Assembly: GCA_024734495.1 (NCBI GenBank)
Contig: JALMQS010000225.1
Coordinates: 1,077,864 to 1,141,863 of the forward strand
DNA: 64,000 nucleotides
Direction: 5' to 3'
DNA from: Forficula auricularia
Lineage: Eukaryota > Arthropoda > Insecta > Dermaptera > Forficulidae
Translations under genes and position numbers: made by a program
In this document: positions 12,480 to 24,534 of the stretch, piece by piece
Layout of the letters: the number at the start of each line of letters is the position of its first letter
Numbering within the stretch: position 1 is the stretch's first letter
Notes under the pieces: model-generated
Told to the model about the DNA's origin: nothing
What the model saw: only the letters and a program-made list of their open reading frames with translations
The model's database searches: none

Positions 12480-13012
12480 GGAATTTAATTTTTCTTTCAT
12501 CCTAAGTTGACATCTTAAATTACGAAATTGCTCTTTTACGACGACGATGGTGATTAAAGTCGGATCTAGTGTTTGTTTATTCCAAGTGAAAAGTGAAAAG
12601 TGGAGTTGATGTTTTTTTGTGTTCGGTGCTATTTGTGTTTGTTGTGTCTGTGCGCGGTACGGTTGTCGCCGAGAGATGGCTCTAATATCGCGAGGCGGGG
12701 CGCGCGCGTGCGCACCCCCTAGCGGCCGGTCGTGTAACTTGGAGCGCGTCGTGTTTGAACATCGTAGCTCATTCAGTCTGTCACTGGGACCGCTCTGATT
12801 GGCTCGCGGCCTGCACACCTGCACGCTGATTGGACGCTCGAAACCAACGAGTGCGAGTGAGACAGTCGTGGAGGGATAGTCATAGCCTAGCGCCATTATT
12901 GTAAGGGGTTACATTTAGTTGGTGGACATATCGTATAGCGAGGTGAGGGCATCAGCGAGACCATAAACGATCCAACAAGTTCGCTGCGTGTGGGGAGCAT
13001 GAGCCGGGAGCT
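12480..13012 (+). promoter_or_regulatory. abd-A: abd-A promoter-proximal / 5' leader region
   Basis: GC-rich region immediately upstream of the abd-A start, with CpG-rich stretches (12690-12760) and no TATA box. Initiator-like TCAGT occurs at 12773-12777, but no downstream promoter element was found at the expected distance, so the start site is not assigned. GCCATTAT at 12893-12900 contains a Pho/YY1-type GCCAT core. Two upstream ORFs lie here. The reverse-strand ORFs over this region are shadows. Confidence 0.6.
12676..12798 (+). other. Upstream ORF of 40 codons in the abd-A leader
   Basis: ATG at 12676 opens 40 codons ending TGA at 12796-12798, entirely upstream of abd-A. It matters only if transcription starts upstream of 12676. 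The peptide (begins MALISRGG, rich in Arg, Ala and Ser) resembles no family I know. Confidence 0.3.
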
Positions 13013-13016
13013 ATGA
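12999..13016 (+). other. Five-codon uORF overlapping the abd-A start
   Basis: ATG AGC CGG GAG CTA TGA. The stop TGA (13014-13016) overlaps the abd-A ATG (13013-13015) as ATGA. The uORF ATG has A at -3, a better context than the abd-A ATG (G at -3). Such overlaps favour termination-reinitiation or leaky scanning, so this uORF could tune AbdA output. It is 12 nt from the start, so any abd-A mRNA would contain it. Confidence 0.6.
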
Positions 13017-13742
13017 GTTCCAAGTTCCTGTTGGATAGCATGCTGCCCAAGTATCACCACCAGCTGTACCACCAGCAATCCCTGTTCACCAGCCCCTCAG
13101 CCAGCGCAGAGAGCAGCGGCCTGATCGGTCCGGCCGCAGCAGCCGCAGCCGCAGCCGCAAATTACGCGACCCACTCGCCGTCCTCTTCTTCCTCGTCGCC
13201 AAACCACGCGGCGTCGCCAGGCTCGACGCCCGCTCCCACTTCTGCAGCTGCAGCCGCGTCCAGGATGTACCCTTACGTGTCAGCAGCGGCCGCCCATCAT
13301 CATCACCAACAGCAGCAGGCTGCGGCAGCAGCAGCCTTCGCCGGCGCTGCTGGCTCCATGGTTCCCGGAGCCTTTTCCTCGTCAGCTGCGAGCTCAGCAG
13401 CGCTGGCAGCCGCTGCCGCCGTCGACGCTGTCACTGGCGGTGACAAGTCGTGTCGCTACACAGCCGGGCTTACAGGCAATGTGCCACCTCCTGACTCCAT
13501 GGTCAATTACACCCTGGGTCATCACAATCACAACGGAACAGCTGCTGCAGCGGCGGCCGTCTCTGCAGCAAGCAGCGTCACAGCCGCTTCAGCCTCCATG
13601 GCCGCCGCAGCGCAGTTCTACCACCAAGCAGCCGCAGCATCAGCTGCCGCAGACCCGCTGTCATCGTGCCAACAGCCTGGAGCTGCTGCTGCTGGTCAGC
13701 CCATCCCTGACATCCCCAGATACCCGTGGATGTCAATCACAG
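13013..13742 (+). CDS. abd-A: abdominal-A (abd-A) coding exon 1
   Basis: Encodes 243 residues plus the first base of codon 244 of the Hox transcription factor Abdominal-A, which specifies abdominal segment identity in the nucleus. The start is fixed by the family N-terminus MSSKFLLDSMLPKY. In order: Ala9 (41-49), a Ser run (57-62), MYPYVS (85-90), His4-Gln4 followed by Ala repeats (95-108), DKSCRYT (144-150), further Ala tracts, and DIPRYPWM with the Exd/Pbx-binding YPWM at 237-240. The exon ends ACAG|GTGAGT in phase 1, so the following Asp is split across the junction. If unspliced, the frame continues 25 codons into the intron to a stop at 13817-13819. The homeodomain lies beyond the window. 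The ORF at 13440-13790 is an out-of-frame shadow. Confidence 0.97.
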
Positions 13743-14159
13743 GTGAGTTCAACTGTCAGAGCACACGTGGACCTCATGTTCCTCTCCTAGAAAGGGCTGT
13801 AGAAATTCCACCCCCTTAGTTCCTATTTGATTGAAATTACCCTTTAGAGTGAGTGCACAATAATTCTCCGTTTAAAGACTAGATCCATTAAAAAAGAGTA
13901 AAAGCAAGTGAGTGAGGCAACGCTTTTCAAACAAAGCGCAGCCATTCGAATTCAGGCGTGTGGAAAATTATCCTGAATTCTTTCCCAATCGATAAAATTA
14001 ATTTAAGTGGTCCTCAAATAGTGAATATACATCCGCTTACTATCATTCTCTTTGCAGTTTGTAAATAAAACATTAAAATAATTTAACTATCAAAAATTTT
14101 AATAGTCTATAAAAAGAAATATAAATAATTTTTATAACTTGTTTTTATAATCATTATTA

Positions 14160-14600
14160 TCAAGTTAACTTCATTGAAATGATCCAGCTTAATGAATGGA
14201 GAGCATGCTCCAATCAACCCCGGCAATTTGGTCCCGCGTTCTATTTTTTATTGTTTATTTTTTTCATTTATTTATTTGTTTATTTTTTATATACAAATGA
14301 AAAAAAAATCGAGTGGAGGTTGAGGAATTGATACAAGTCAATAAAATTGGAAACCGTGGACCCCCCTGGAATCAGAAAGAGCCAAACCGCTGGTACATGA
14401 GCCTACGCGCGTTTCTTCGGCCGTCGCTCGTTGACGCCGAGAGCGTTTATCGCTACGCAAACGACTTTTTAAGCCCAGGCAATAATTTACGAGTGTCGTT
14501 TACGATTCCAAAAAATAAATATTTGCACTTCAGCCCACCCCGCACACCGTAGTTTTCCCCTCCCCCAATCCCCGCATCACGTGAAATTGTCCCACTTCGA
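14160..14600. promoter_or_regulatory. Intron 1 GC-richer island, candidate enhancer
   Basis: Unique-looking block inside otherwise very AT-rich intron. Two TTTACGA words (14486-14492 and 14499-14505) sit 13 bp apart and match the posterior-Hox (Abd-B-like) TTTAYGR site; cacgtg occurs near 14579. The ORF at 14313-14552 has no family resemblance, so I read this as non-coding. Confidence 0.35.
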
Positions 14601-17600
14601 ATAATGGCCAATGTTCAAGACTCATAACGCATTAAAAATAGTTTCCCTATTCCATTCAACTCCAAAACTACATTTAGCAATCACAATCACTTATTAACTA
14701 CTTAATAACTATAAAGAGACGATTAAGGTGATCAAATAAAATGGAGAAGTTTCATTTTCTATCAATTCATGCCCCAAGATTATTTCTTTTATAGAGATGA
14801 ATAAACTATTATGGTTCTCATTTTATGACTAATTAAATGGTTATTTAATTTTACTACAACTACCGAACACATTCATAGTCATTTAACTGATACTAATTGT
14901 AATTATAATTTTTTGAATATTTTAGTTTTTATTTATTTTTAAAAATTTTAAATAGATTTTTTTTTGAAATTTGAAAATTCCATAATATAATAGGATCATT
15001 ATTATGATTTTTATAATAAAAAAAACTCCCACAATTAGTGGGATTTAATTATCTATTAAAATAATGAAAAAATAAATAGCAATTACTTTACAAATATTAA
15101 AATTTCTTTAAGCCTGCAGTATTAATTATTTTTAGAGTAGGTATATGATATTTACTTTAATTTTATTGTTATTATTATTATTATTATATCCATAGCCATT
15201 TGGCTTGACAATTATAGTTTGATTATCTATTTAATTATTATAATAAATCTAATTAGTAATAAAAATTCAAATAAATATTTTTAGATTTTATTATCTATAC
15301 CTACTTATTTTTGAAAATTTAACATTTTGTAAGATAATTCTTATATAAAAATTACAGAATTACCTATAGGTATTAATCAAATCGCTGCTTATTAAAATTA
15401 AATTTTACAATTATGAGAATATCTACGAAAAATTTTAGGCCCCCAAAGTTATCAATATTAAACATTTTAGAAAATATAATTTTTACTTTACCTTTATTAT
15501 TATTATCATTACCTACTATTAAATTTTTGGCCTCGGATCTATAAATGCAAATATGACCAGGCGATAGGTACAGATTAATTTGGTTTTTTATCTATGAAAT
15601 TAAAAATTTACCTATATTAAAAAAATAATTTCATTATCAAGAAAGAATTTAATTAAGGTCAAAAATCTAAGATTTTAGTAGAATATTTTTACATTGTATA
15701 GTACACCGCGAGTTGTATTTTGAAAAAAAAAAATCCAACTAATTTTCAAAAAAATATACTCAAACGTTAGAGGTTAATTATTTTAATATTATTATATTTA
15801 ATTACCTAACTATTTTGGAATTTTTTAAATTTTCTAAAATAAATCGAGATTATATTTATTTTCATAATAAAAAAAAAATTTGATGATTAAAATCATTTTT
15901 AATAAAATCAAAAATTACCTAAAATCTTCGAAAATCAGTAAAGCACATTTTAATTAGGTTAGGGTATATAGTTTATCTTTGTTATTATTATTATTATTAT
16001 ATTATTGGCCTCGAGAACGAAATACCCATTTGGCTAGGCAATATAGATTTAAATGTTAGTTTAATTATCTATTTATATATAATAGATATAATTAAAATAA
16101 AAAATATTTTTTTATTTTATTACATACTTGTTAATAACTACCACGATTAAATTCATTGAATTATACTAATCAAATAAAAAATACGATGATTTATTAATAA
16201 TTATCGAAATAAATATAATAATAATAATATAATAAAACTATTTAATTAATAATACTTATATTTTAATAATTTGATAAGATAAAAGCAAATAATTATCCAT
16301 CAAAGAATTCGAATTGCAACTGATATTACTAGTTCTTTCTCTTCTTCGGCTCTCAGAATTTGTGTTGCCGTAGAATTACCCGATGCGACGGTACTTGCTC
16401 ACCTTCCGTTAAATTATGAATATTCACTCTCAAGAAAATTCATTATATTTATTGATAATCATCTTTTTAATGAACAATTTTAATTCTAATTTATTAATGT
16501 TATTATTTTTTTCTAAATTCTTCGAGGATTGATAAAAAAATTACATTTAATGAAAATTTTAATATTGTTTCAATTTTCATTTTTTTTTCCTACTTCTCAT
16601 ATATCTTTTACATTGGACTTTTTAGTCGTATTACATGAAAAGATTAATTATATTTTCATTGAAATTTTAATGTCCTCGTTTATGAAATATTTGCTAAAAT
16701 AGCTTTGACAGGACGTGTGGGTAGTAGAGCAAACTGGGGGGATAGAATTAATTTTAAAAACCGTATTCTATATTAGATATTTTAATTAAATTTAACATTA
16801 ATCTTAAATTCCCACTCGGTCTGTCTTTGTGACATATTTTCCGGCGACCAAAGCCAAACAGAATCAAATTGAATGCCAAGTGGATTTCAAATTTGAAATA
16901 GCGTTCTAAATTAATAAATACAAAATGAAGATTCATGAATGAGGGCAAAAATTTGCCTTCTGAGCTGAATTTGAAGATAATTAAAAAGTGAAATTCGAGT
17001 TTATACCTAAATATTTTATTAATTTGAGGCTATAGTTTCAACGGGCTTGATTCCATTTTCAGCTATCTATAAATATTTCACATGAATTTTCAATAGGTTT
17101 TTTTAAATTAAAAATTGAATTAAGGGGTTCGTGAAATAGACCACCTTAACAAACAATGGAAATAAAAAGAAAAATTAAAAATCATTTGAATATGCAATTT
17201 TGAAAAGGGCACATGTCTGACAATTGAAAATGTTCGGAAATGAAAAAAAAAATATTAATTATTTTAGTAGTGTAAAATTTATCAAATTTATTTTTGAGTT
17301 ACATTTTGGGGGCAGTAAAATTAATACCAAGAGTTGTGCCTTTTTCTAGTATAGTAGGTGCAGGAAATCTTTTAGATTACATTTAAATAAAAAAGTCTAT
17401 TTGTCAAAATATGCGAGATGTGGCCTTTTCGAAATAGCATATTTATTAATTGTCAAAAGTGCATAGTGTAAGTTTAGTGTAAAGAATAAATAAATACATT
17501 TAAAAACAAAGGAACCGAAACCACTTGGAAATTCTCACAACGCAACACCAAATCCATCAGACGGGTTGCATATGCCTCCTAGTGTAAATAGTAATTATAA

Positions 17601-17988
17601 AATTAAAATAAATAAGTTTTTCTAATAGATTGAAGATGAAATTAAAGCCTTTGAAACTAAGTTTTCTAATCAATAAATAAATATTTCACACGGATATACA
17701 ACTGCAATTCTTAAGTTAAAAATTGAATCGAATTTCGGGCTTGAGTGGTGGGCATAAAACGTCAAACATAACGAAAATACAAATTGAAATTTTTTGCCAA
17801 AAAATGCCGAGCTTAGCGTAAACAAATGAAATAATAAATAAATAATTTTAATAAATGTGACCGAAACCAAATGAAAATTCTTATTCGGGGACTAAATCCA
17901 ACTCCGGGTGTTGCTTATGCTTCATGGGGTAGGTAGAAAGTTTATCATTCCCATAAATTAGTAGAATCAAGATTAAGACTATAGTTCC

Positions 17989-18573
17989 AAATTAATAAAA
18001 TATTTAGATACATATAAAATATATCGTCACTCTTATATCAAAATGTCGTATGTCAAATTTACCAAAAAATTTTATTAAAGAAAAACACTTGTACCATATT
18101 TGTTAGCTACACCTGCTCAAAATTGTTGTATGTTATCAGGTTCCAAAGTTACCAAAGTTTAAAATTATGGTATCAAGTATTTACGGTTGATAGAAAATGA
18201 AAACAGAAGTTTTTTTTAGCTACTGAAAAGTGTAGATTTTTACATACTACATTTTGATATAACAGCGACAATATACGATATACAAATTAATAAAATATTT
18301 AGGTTCATATAAAATATATCGTTACTCTTATATTAAAATGTCGTATGTCAAAATTACCAAAAAAAATTTATTGAAGAAAAACACTTGTACCATATTTGTT
18401 AGCTACATCTGGTCAAAATTGTTGTATGTTATCAGGTTGCAAAGTTACCAAAGTTTAAAATTATGGTATCAAGTATTTACGTTTAATATAAAATGAAAAC
18501 CGAAGTTTTTCTTAACTACTGAAAAGTGTAGATTTTTACATAAGACATTTTGATATTACAGCGACAATATACC
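17989..18573. repeat. Two tandem copies of a ~295-bp TIR-bearing unit
   Basis: Copies at 17989-18283 and 18284-18573, over 90% alike by eye. Each unit has inverted ends: tatatcgtcactcttatatc near the start and gatataacagcgacaatata near the end. The internal phrase gttgtatgttatcaggtt is repeated in both. This is a MITE-like palindromic unit that has been tandemly duplicated. Confidence 0.8.
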
Positions 18574-18599
18574 TATGTAAACGTAAGCATTTTTTTAAT

Positions 18600-18850
18600 T
18601 GAAATTCGAGTTCTTTGATGATGACCTTCGAAATTCCCTCGCAAATTAATAACCGCAAACTTAGACCTTACAATTGCATTTTAACTGAAATTGCAACCGT
18701 CCCTGTTTAACGGCAATGCTCTGGCCTGCAACAAATTGACCTGACCGATCTTATCATCCGCATTATACCATCTGTTTGAGCAACGGAACTCTCCATTTTC
18801 GATCACCTCGTCTCCATTTGAATACTTGCCTCTTGATTAATTTTTGGTTT
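18600..18850. promoter_or_regulatory. GC-richer flank upstream of exon 2
   Basis: The 250 bp before the microexon is GC-richer and repeat-free. It could hold splicing enhancers for a 33-nt exon or a transcriptional element. No specific site is assigned. Confidence 0.3.
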
Positions 18851-18860
18851 TATTTTTCAG

Positions 18861-18893
18861 ATTGGATGAGCCCTTTCGACCGAGTTGTTTGTG
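18861..18893 (+). CDS. abd-A: abd-A microexon 2 (TDWM motif exon)
   Basis: 33 nt bounded by tatttttcag and gtaagt. Joined to exon 1 (G + AT = Asp) it encodes D244-W-M-S-P-F-D-R-V-V-C254 plus the first base of the next codon (Gly in homologues). It supplies the DWM of the abd-A-specific TDWM motif, a second Exd-contacting motif beside YPWM, and the start of the linker to the homeodomain. Both ends are phase 1 and the length is divisible by three, so skipping would keep the frame and remove only this peptide. A - strand ORF over it is a shadow. Confidence 0.95.
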
Positions 18894-18899
18894 GTAAGT

Positions 18900-19390
18900 T
18901 TTTAATCAGTCTCTTTTGAACGGAATGTGTCTTGATTGAATGGTAATCGGTGATCGTCTTGAATGGCGTGTGTGCGTCACTCGGAGCCCACTCGTTGCCC
19001 TTGGACATACTCAAGCCTCGGTTGGCCTCTGAAAAACACACACACAAACATATATGAATTTACTCTTAAGCATCCATCTATTCTTTTAAGACACTTGTGT
19101 CCGATGTAGCACACACGCCATTGAACATCATCGGGGACAACAAGTGCTATACTTCGTGGTCCCCTCCGATTGGAGATTTTTCTCGAACCGGGTCCTAAAT
19201 AATCCCATCTCCGGACAAATTCTGATATATTATTTTACTATTAATTATGCTAATCCCCGGCTTTTTGAGAGGTCGCTTCTGCATGTGAACGCTTACCTGT
19301 CGCCTCACACAATTTTATCGCCCTCTCTCAAGTTGCTATCAACTTGAACCGGGGAATAAATTATCCGTGGCGGTTCATCCTTTCCCGTCC
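18900..19390. promoter_or_regulatory. GC-richer island downstream of exon 2
   Basis: Unique, GC-richer sequence (gaatggtaatcggtgatcg, tcggagcccactcg, ctccgattggag, aatccccggcttttt, gtggcggttcatcc) with no recognisable protein. Includes ccgattgg and taattatg words. Candidate intronic enhancer. Confidence 0.35.
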
Positions 19391-19399
19391 GTCACTGCC

Positions 19400-22300
19400 C
19401 TACAAAAAATACGCCTAGTCTCACCTTTTTTTTTATATATAAAATACATTAGAAGTAAATCTATACTTATACATAAACACGAGTTATAATTTACCCAGAG
19501 CATTTTTCTTCATCTCTCTACCCACGATTTCACCTGTTTTTGTGACTTTTACAAAAACTAGACAATTCTCAGATGGACTGATATTTAAATCAAACCGGAT
19601 TCGGTTAATTAAAATAATGGTCCATCAAAAGATGTAATCTTATAATTACGTAATGTTATTTACATATACTAAAATTTAATTTAATCCACTTAAATGAATA
19701 ATTAAATAAAATAGTCTAAAAGAAAATAATAATCTAAGCTATTCTAATTCATTCAATATTGAAGTTAGCATATAAATATCAGGAATTAACAGATTTATAT
19801 ATATATATAAAAAAAAAAGAATTTTAACATTTTATATATGGAGAGATACCCTTCAATGTTTACACTTTGATATTGGAATATATTAATAGTAAATACCTTA
19901 TTAATAATATATTTTTATCATCATATTAATAATAATAGTCTGTAAAAATAATTATTATTAGTAATAGAAGAAATTTATAAGGGTACAACTATCAATTAGA
20001 ATACTTTAATTCTTATAATAAATCCAACACTCTACCCTTATCCATACATGCACCCTCATAGACACAGATTACATTACTAATAATTTATTTTAAAAATTTA
20101 CTTGACGAGAGTAAAATCTTTGTGGGACACGAATTTAATAGGCAAATTTTAAATAATTATTTATTTGAAATTATATTTAATTATATACCTATACATGTGA
20201 ACATACCTAAAATTTCAAATTCAAAAATACTTTATTAATAAAAATTAATTTAAGAAATTTAAAAAAAATCAAAGAGTAGGCATCATTTTCTAACCAGAAA
20301 GAAACAAATGATTTGTTCTCACATTTTTATGGCTCTGATTTGTTCTTTATACCTCATCTATTTTAAAAAAGAAAAAAATTCAATGATTCCATCACTTTTT
20401 CAAACACAACTAGTTATGACGTCACTGTTGTACAGTTCTGCCAAAAGATGCCTCAAGCAGGGCTTGAAGTACATAGAACATTAGTTATGAAGCTATTGAA
20501 GCTTTTACCATATTTTTGTGATTAATTTGATTAAAATTTGAATTTTTTGTGAAATCACACATAATTAATTATAATTTTTTGTTCTTGTTCAATAAATAAT
20601 TACAATTAATTATGTAAAAAATTCAAATTTTACAAAGAACATAATTTTTTTACTTTTTTATCGCACTTTCTAGCCATTTCAAGGCAAGTGATTTTACTTG
20701 ATTTTTTAATTAGTAAAATATATTATTTATTTATTTATTTTTAGTCAACATAAATTTGATAAAAACAAACTCTAGAATTATTAATTCCCAATAAAAATTA
20801 ATATATTTATTTTTTATTTTTTTGGAGGGAGCAAACAATTTCCATGATCTCTACTTATATTTGCGGAAAATTGGCATTAAATTTAGTGTTCCAAAAAGAC
20901 CTTAATCACTTTAAGTAAATTATTAAAATAAGATAGGTATCTATATATTGTTTTTAAAAAATTGTTTTTTTCTTCATCTTTTCTTTGTAAATTGAAACCT
21001 TCTTGGATTATTATAGCATTTTTCTTCTCTCCGCTTGTGAATCATCCACATGAAAAACCAGATAGGCAAATTCTTTCCACCTTCTCACCGCTCTTGAACT
21101 CAAATTGATTAAATGCACTTATTTTATTTCTTCATAATTTCAGATCATCTCAACATTTTACTTTTTTTCATAAGAAAACATTTAATAAATCAATATAATC
21201 TTATATATCTATTAGTAGAATCATCTTTGAAAATATTCTTCATCAGAATATATTAAAATATAATCGAACTTATAAGAAATGAATATTCTTTATTAGTTTA
21301 ATTACCTATTTCAAGACTATTATTTAATCGATCAAGCGTTTGAATTTCGATAACTAAAAGTTCATTGTCTTTTTTTTTCAAGAAAGGATGGATAAAAATC
21401 TTCATAATGTCGTTTGAAAGTTTTCATCTTTGCGAAATATTCATATTAATAGTTATAATAAATTTACCTTCATAATTGGTTTCATATCTGATTAATTTAT
21501 TTAAATAATATACTTTTCTCTATTTCCATTCAGTTTTTTTATTTTAATATTTTGTAATTATTTCATTATTTTTCGATATCAACCAATAAGAAGGGTGGAA
21601 GTTACACCAGTAATCCACACAGCAAAGCAATAAATAGTTTTAATGACTTATAAAATATACTCAAAATTTACAATAGACACCTAGCATGGAATCTATTTTT
21701 TTATCCAAAAGCTAAAAAAGTATATACTTTACATTATGTAAGGTCCTCGTAGTATTTAAATATATATATATATATATATATATGGTGGGACTTTTCATCA
21801 AGAGAATGATGACCATAAAAGAACCCTTCATTTTTGAAAATTTTATTTTATTCTTCTCAAAATTCATAGATAACCGCTTAATATAATTTTTCAAATTTAA
21901 CATTAGATTTTTTCATTTGATATTAAAGACAGATGGAACAGTCTATCTTCACTTTGACTACTTCCAGGGGAAGTAAAAATAATCCACCTTTCTACCTTAG
22001 TTGGTCTGTCTGAGTACTTTCAATAAATATTTTTTTAGTTGCTATAAAATAATAAGTTTGGATGTAATATGGAAAAAATTACGATACCTATGGTTTGCGA
22101 GTACGGCTTGCACTTAGCCTCTTTGTTTTTATTAATATTTTGTCTACCTAATTATAAAATTATTTTTGTAGTTCTCATAATAATGTATTAAAAAAATTCC
22201 TATATCTATAAATTTTGTTGATGTTGAGTGTACAAATATATATCTACTAGGAAGGGACACTTTAAAAATGAAGTCAAACGAAAACGCTTAATCAGTAGTG

Positions 22301-22415
22301 TGTGATATCAGCTATGCCGAACTTGAAGGTATCCACGTCATGTCTCTGTGACTTCCAAAAATACGTTTTGGCGCTGCCTAGAATCTCTTCAAATTTGATT
22401 GCTTATAACATTCAC
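19400..22415. other. AT-rich intronic DNA
   Basis: No gene seen. Contains AT microsatellites (about 19796-19810, 21759-21783) and an FB1 arm remnant listed separately. Confidence 0.4.
20480..20640 (-). mobile_element. FB1 arm remnant
   Basis: Contains attgaagctttta, gtgattaatttgattaaaattt, gaatttttt, cacacataattaattataa and ttgttcaataaataatta, the outer part of the FB1 fold-back arm (compare 55046-55130 and 55615-55710). A shorter remnant lies at 22715-22772, nested in another repeat. Confidence 0.6.
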
Positions 22416-22873
22416 TGATAAAAAAATTGTAAATTTACAATACAAATAGATAAGAAATTTTCAAGATTGCGTATAGTAAAATAAAAATACTATATTATAT
22501 TCGTAAAATCATATTAATTCATTGCAAAAATATGTACAGAAATAAATTGTAACTTTACTTATTTTTATTATTTATTGGTTTAAATTTTAAACTAGGTACA
22601 TTTCAGAATAGGGCTTCGGTACTTTCTTTTTGTTTAATACATTAAATGGTAACTTTTTAATTACATTGTAACTTTACTTTTTTGTTCTATTAATTAGAAA
22701 CGTATTTATTAGTAATGAAGGTATTGAAGCTTTTATTTTTGTGATTAATTTGATTAAAATTTGAATTTTAGAAACGTATTAGTAAAAAATATGTTGTAAG
22801 TTAACAATACTGGTAGGTATGTAATATTACTAAACAGTTTTAAGGCTGGATTTCACATTTTTATAGTAAAATT
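22416..22873 (+). repeat. CACTG-type dispersed repeat, copy with insertions
   Basis: Aligns with 49664-49925: cactgataaaaaaattgtaaattta, tacaaatagataagaaatttt, agattgcgtata, attcattgcaaaaata, aaattgtaactttact, and an ending attactaaacagttttaaggc then tatagtaaaatta. It is interrupted by an FB1 arm fragment (22715-22772). Confidence 0.6.
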
Positions 22874-24534
22874 ATACACTACGGTGCAAAAATTTGATCC
22901 ATACCTTTATTAAATAGTATATATATTTTTTATTTATTTTTTTTACTGAAGAACGACTTATTGAAAGTTATACTTGCCACTTGTCGTTGACTTATCCCTT
23001 GGTTAATCAGGCACACAATTTGAACTGCTTGAACTTCAGAAATATCTATTTTGTATATTTTATCATTCTATCCATTGATACTTAATTCAAAATGATTCAT
23101 TTTACTGATATTTAAAATGGAATTTGATCTTTTATTAACACTTTATTGAAATTTGAGAAAGTATGATAATTTGTAATTGTATCTTTTAATTTAATTTTAC
23201 TTATTTTTTTTTTATAAAATTAAAAAATTTTCAATAATATTTATTGAATATGTTAGATTAAAAGTTAATAGAACAAATTATGTGGTTATTTGTAAAATTT
23301 TTATAAATAATTTGGTATTTAATAAAGTTTTTATTGGTGGCTCGATTTTAATGCACCGCGGTGTATAGGAAATTTTTAGTAGTGTTGTTAAAAGTAAAGA
23401 CATTCAAAATATATATTTTAGGGGGTGTTCTTAAACTATAAAGAGTCATTAATAGGAAGTAAAAAAAATTATGTCCTCGTACTTCAGTATTATCGTTTGA
23501 ATAAACCTTTCAAACTTGCTGCACAATACAAATCGTGTAAGTTTGATAGAATAATCATCCTTAGCTGTCTCTCAAAAAAACTATCAAACTGATATACTTA
23601 ATATTGTTTATTACAGGAAGCTATCAACAGATAACCTGATCATATCGAATTACTTATCGAATTATTATTGATACTATTTATTTCAAATAGCTAATAAATC
23701 GCTGTCTAATAAAGGAGTCTTAAAAATGTCCCGCTTCTCCTAATCAAAATTAATTTTTTATTGTATTATTATTATAATCCCAATTTTAGCTCCTTGAGAG
23801 CCCTTCAGATGATAATGAATAGACGATAATGAAAGCGGCCGCGCTTGGATGGAAAATTTTTGCACTTTCAACTTTTTCTTTTGAAAATTTCCAAGTATTT
23901 CCATTTTAAGTTTGCTCAACTCACAATCTTCAAGGAAAATTAAATTATAAAATTCATTTCTTTAATAATACGGTCATATTTTAAGGTATAAAGTGTCTGT
24001 CAAAATTAATTTTACTTTGTAAGAGAGGGGATCTTCTGTTTGTAAAGATTTTTTTTTCAATTGAGACTTTTTGTTTCATTGTTATATGATTGAACAGTTC
24101 GTATAATAAATATTATTAAAATGAATGAAGAGAGTGCCAAGTACATACTTCTTAATTGACCTGGATGTATTTCGGTCTCTAGAGGATGTAAGAAAATAAA
24201 CAACAAACCTCTTTAATATCATCCATTAATATTTTCTACTTTTTAACTAGTATTTAAGTTGAATTTATTTCTTTTAGAATTAAATTAATCAAAAAAAAAA
24301 ATTAATATTGCTTAGGCCAAATTGATAAGTATCCGAGGCCATTAAATAAAAAAACAAACAATTAAGAAAGTTTAAGAATTTAAATTCGATTATTATTATT
24401 ATTGATCGAAAAGTTTTTATTTTGCCGAGAGTTTAGAATCATAAAGAGAAACATCAAGCAGAGGACAACTACTTTGTTTCTCTTTATGATTATTATTGTT
24501 ATTTTATGACCATTAACATTTTTATAATAAAATG
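22874..24534. other. AT-rich intronic DNA
   Basis: No gene or well-bounded element recognised. Confidence 0.4.

Larger units (their letters stand above)
13743..18860 (+). other. abd-A: abd-A intron 1 (5,118 bp)
   Basis: GTGAGT donor at 13743 and TATTTTTCAG acceptor ending at 18860. Mostly AT-rich sequence with no gene (13820-14150 and 14600-17980), apart from one GC-richer island near 14.3-14.6 kb and a tandem palindromic repeat at 17989-18573. Loosely repeated phrases at 16.9-17.9 kb (aataaataaatattt, ccgaaaccac) suggest an old degenerate tandem repeat. Confidence 0.9.

Noticed and set aside
12429..12896. 155-codon - strand ORF over the abd-A leader
   Set aside because: Antisense shadow of GC-rich leader sequence; no domain, low-complexity Arg/Pro content.
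13440..13790. 116-codon + strand ORF inside abd-A exon 1
   Set aside because: Out-of-frame reading of the Ala/Gln codon repeats; the abd-A frame is fixed by YPWM and the N-terminus.
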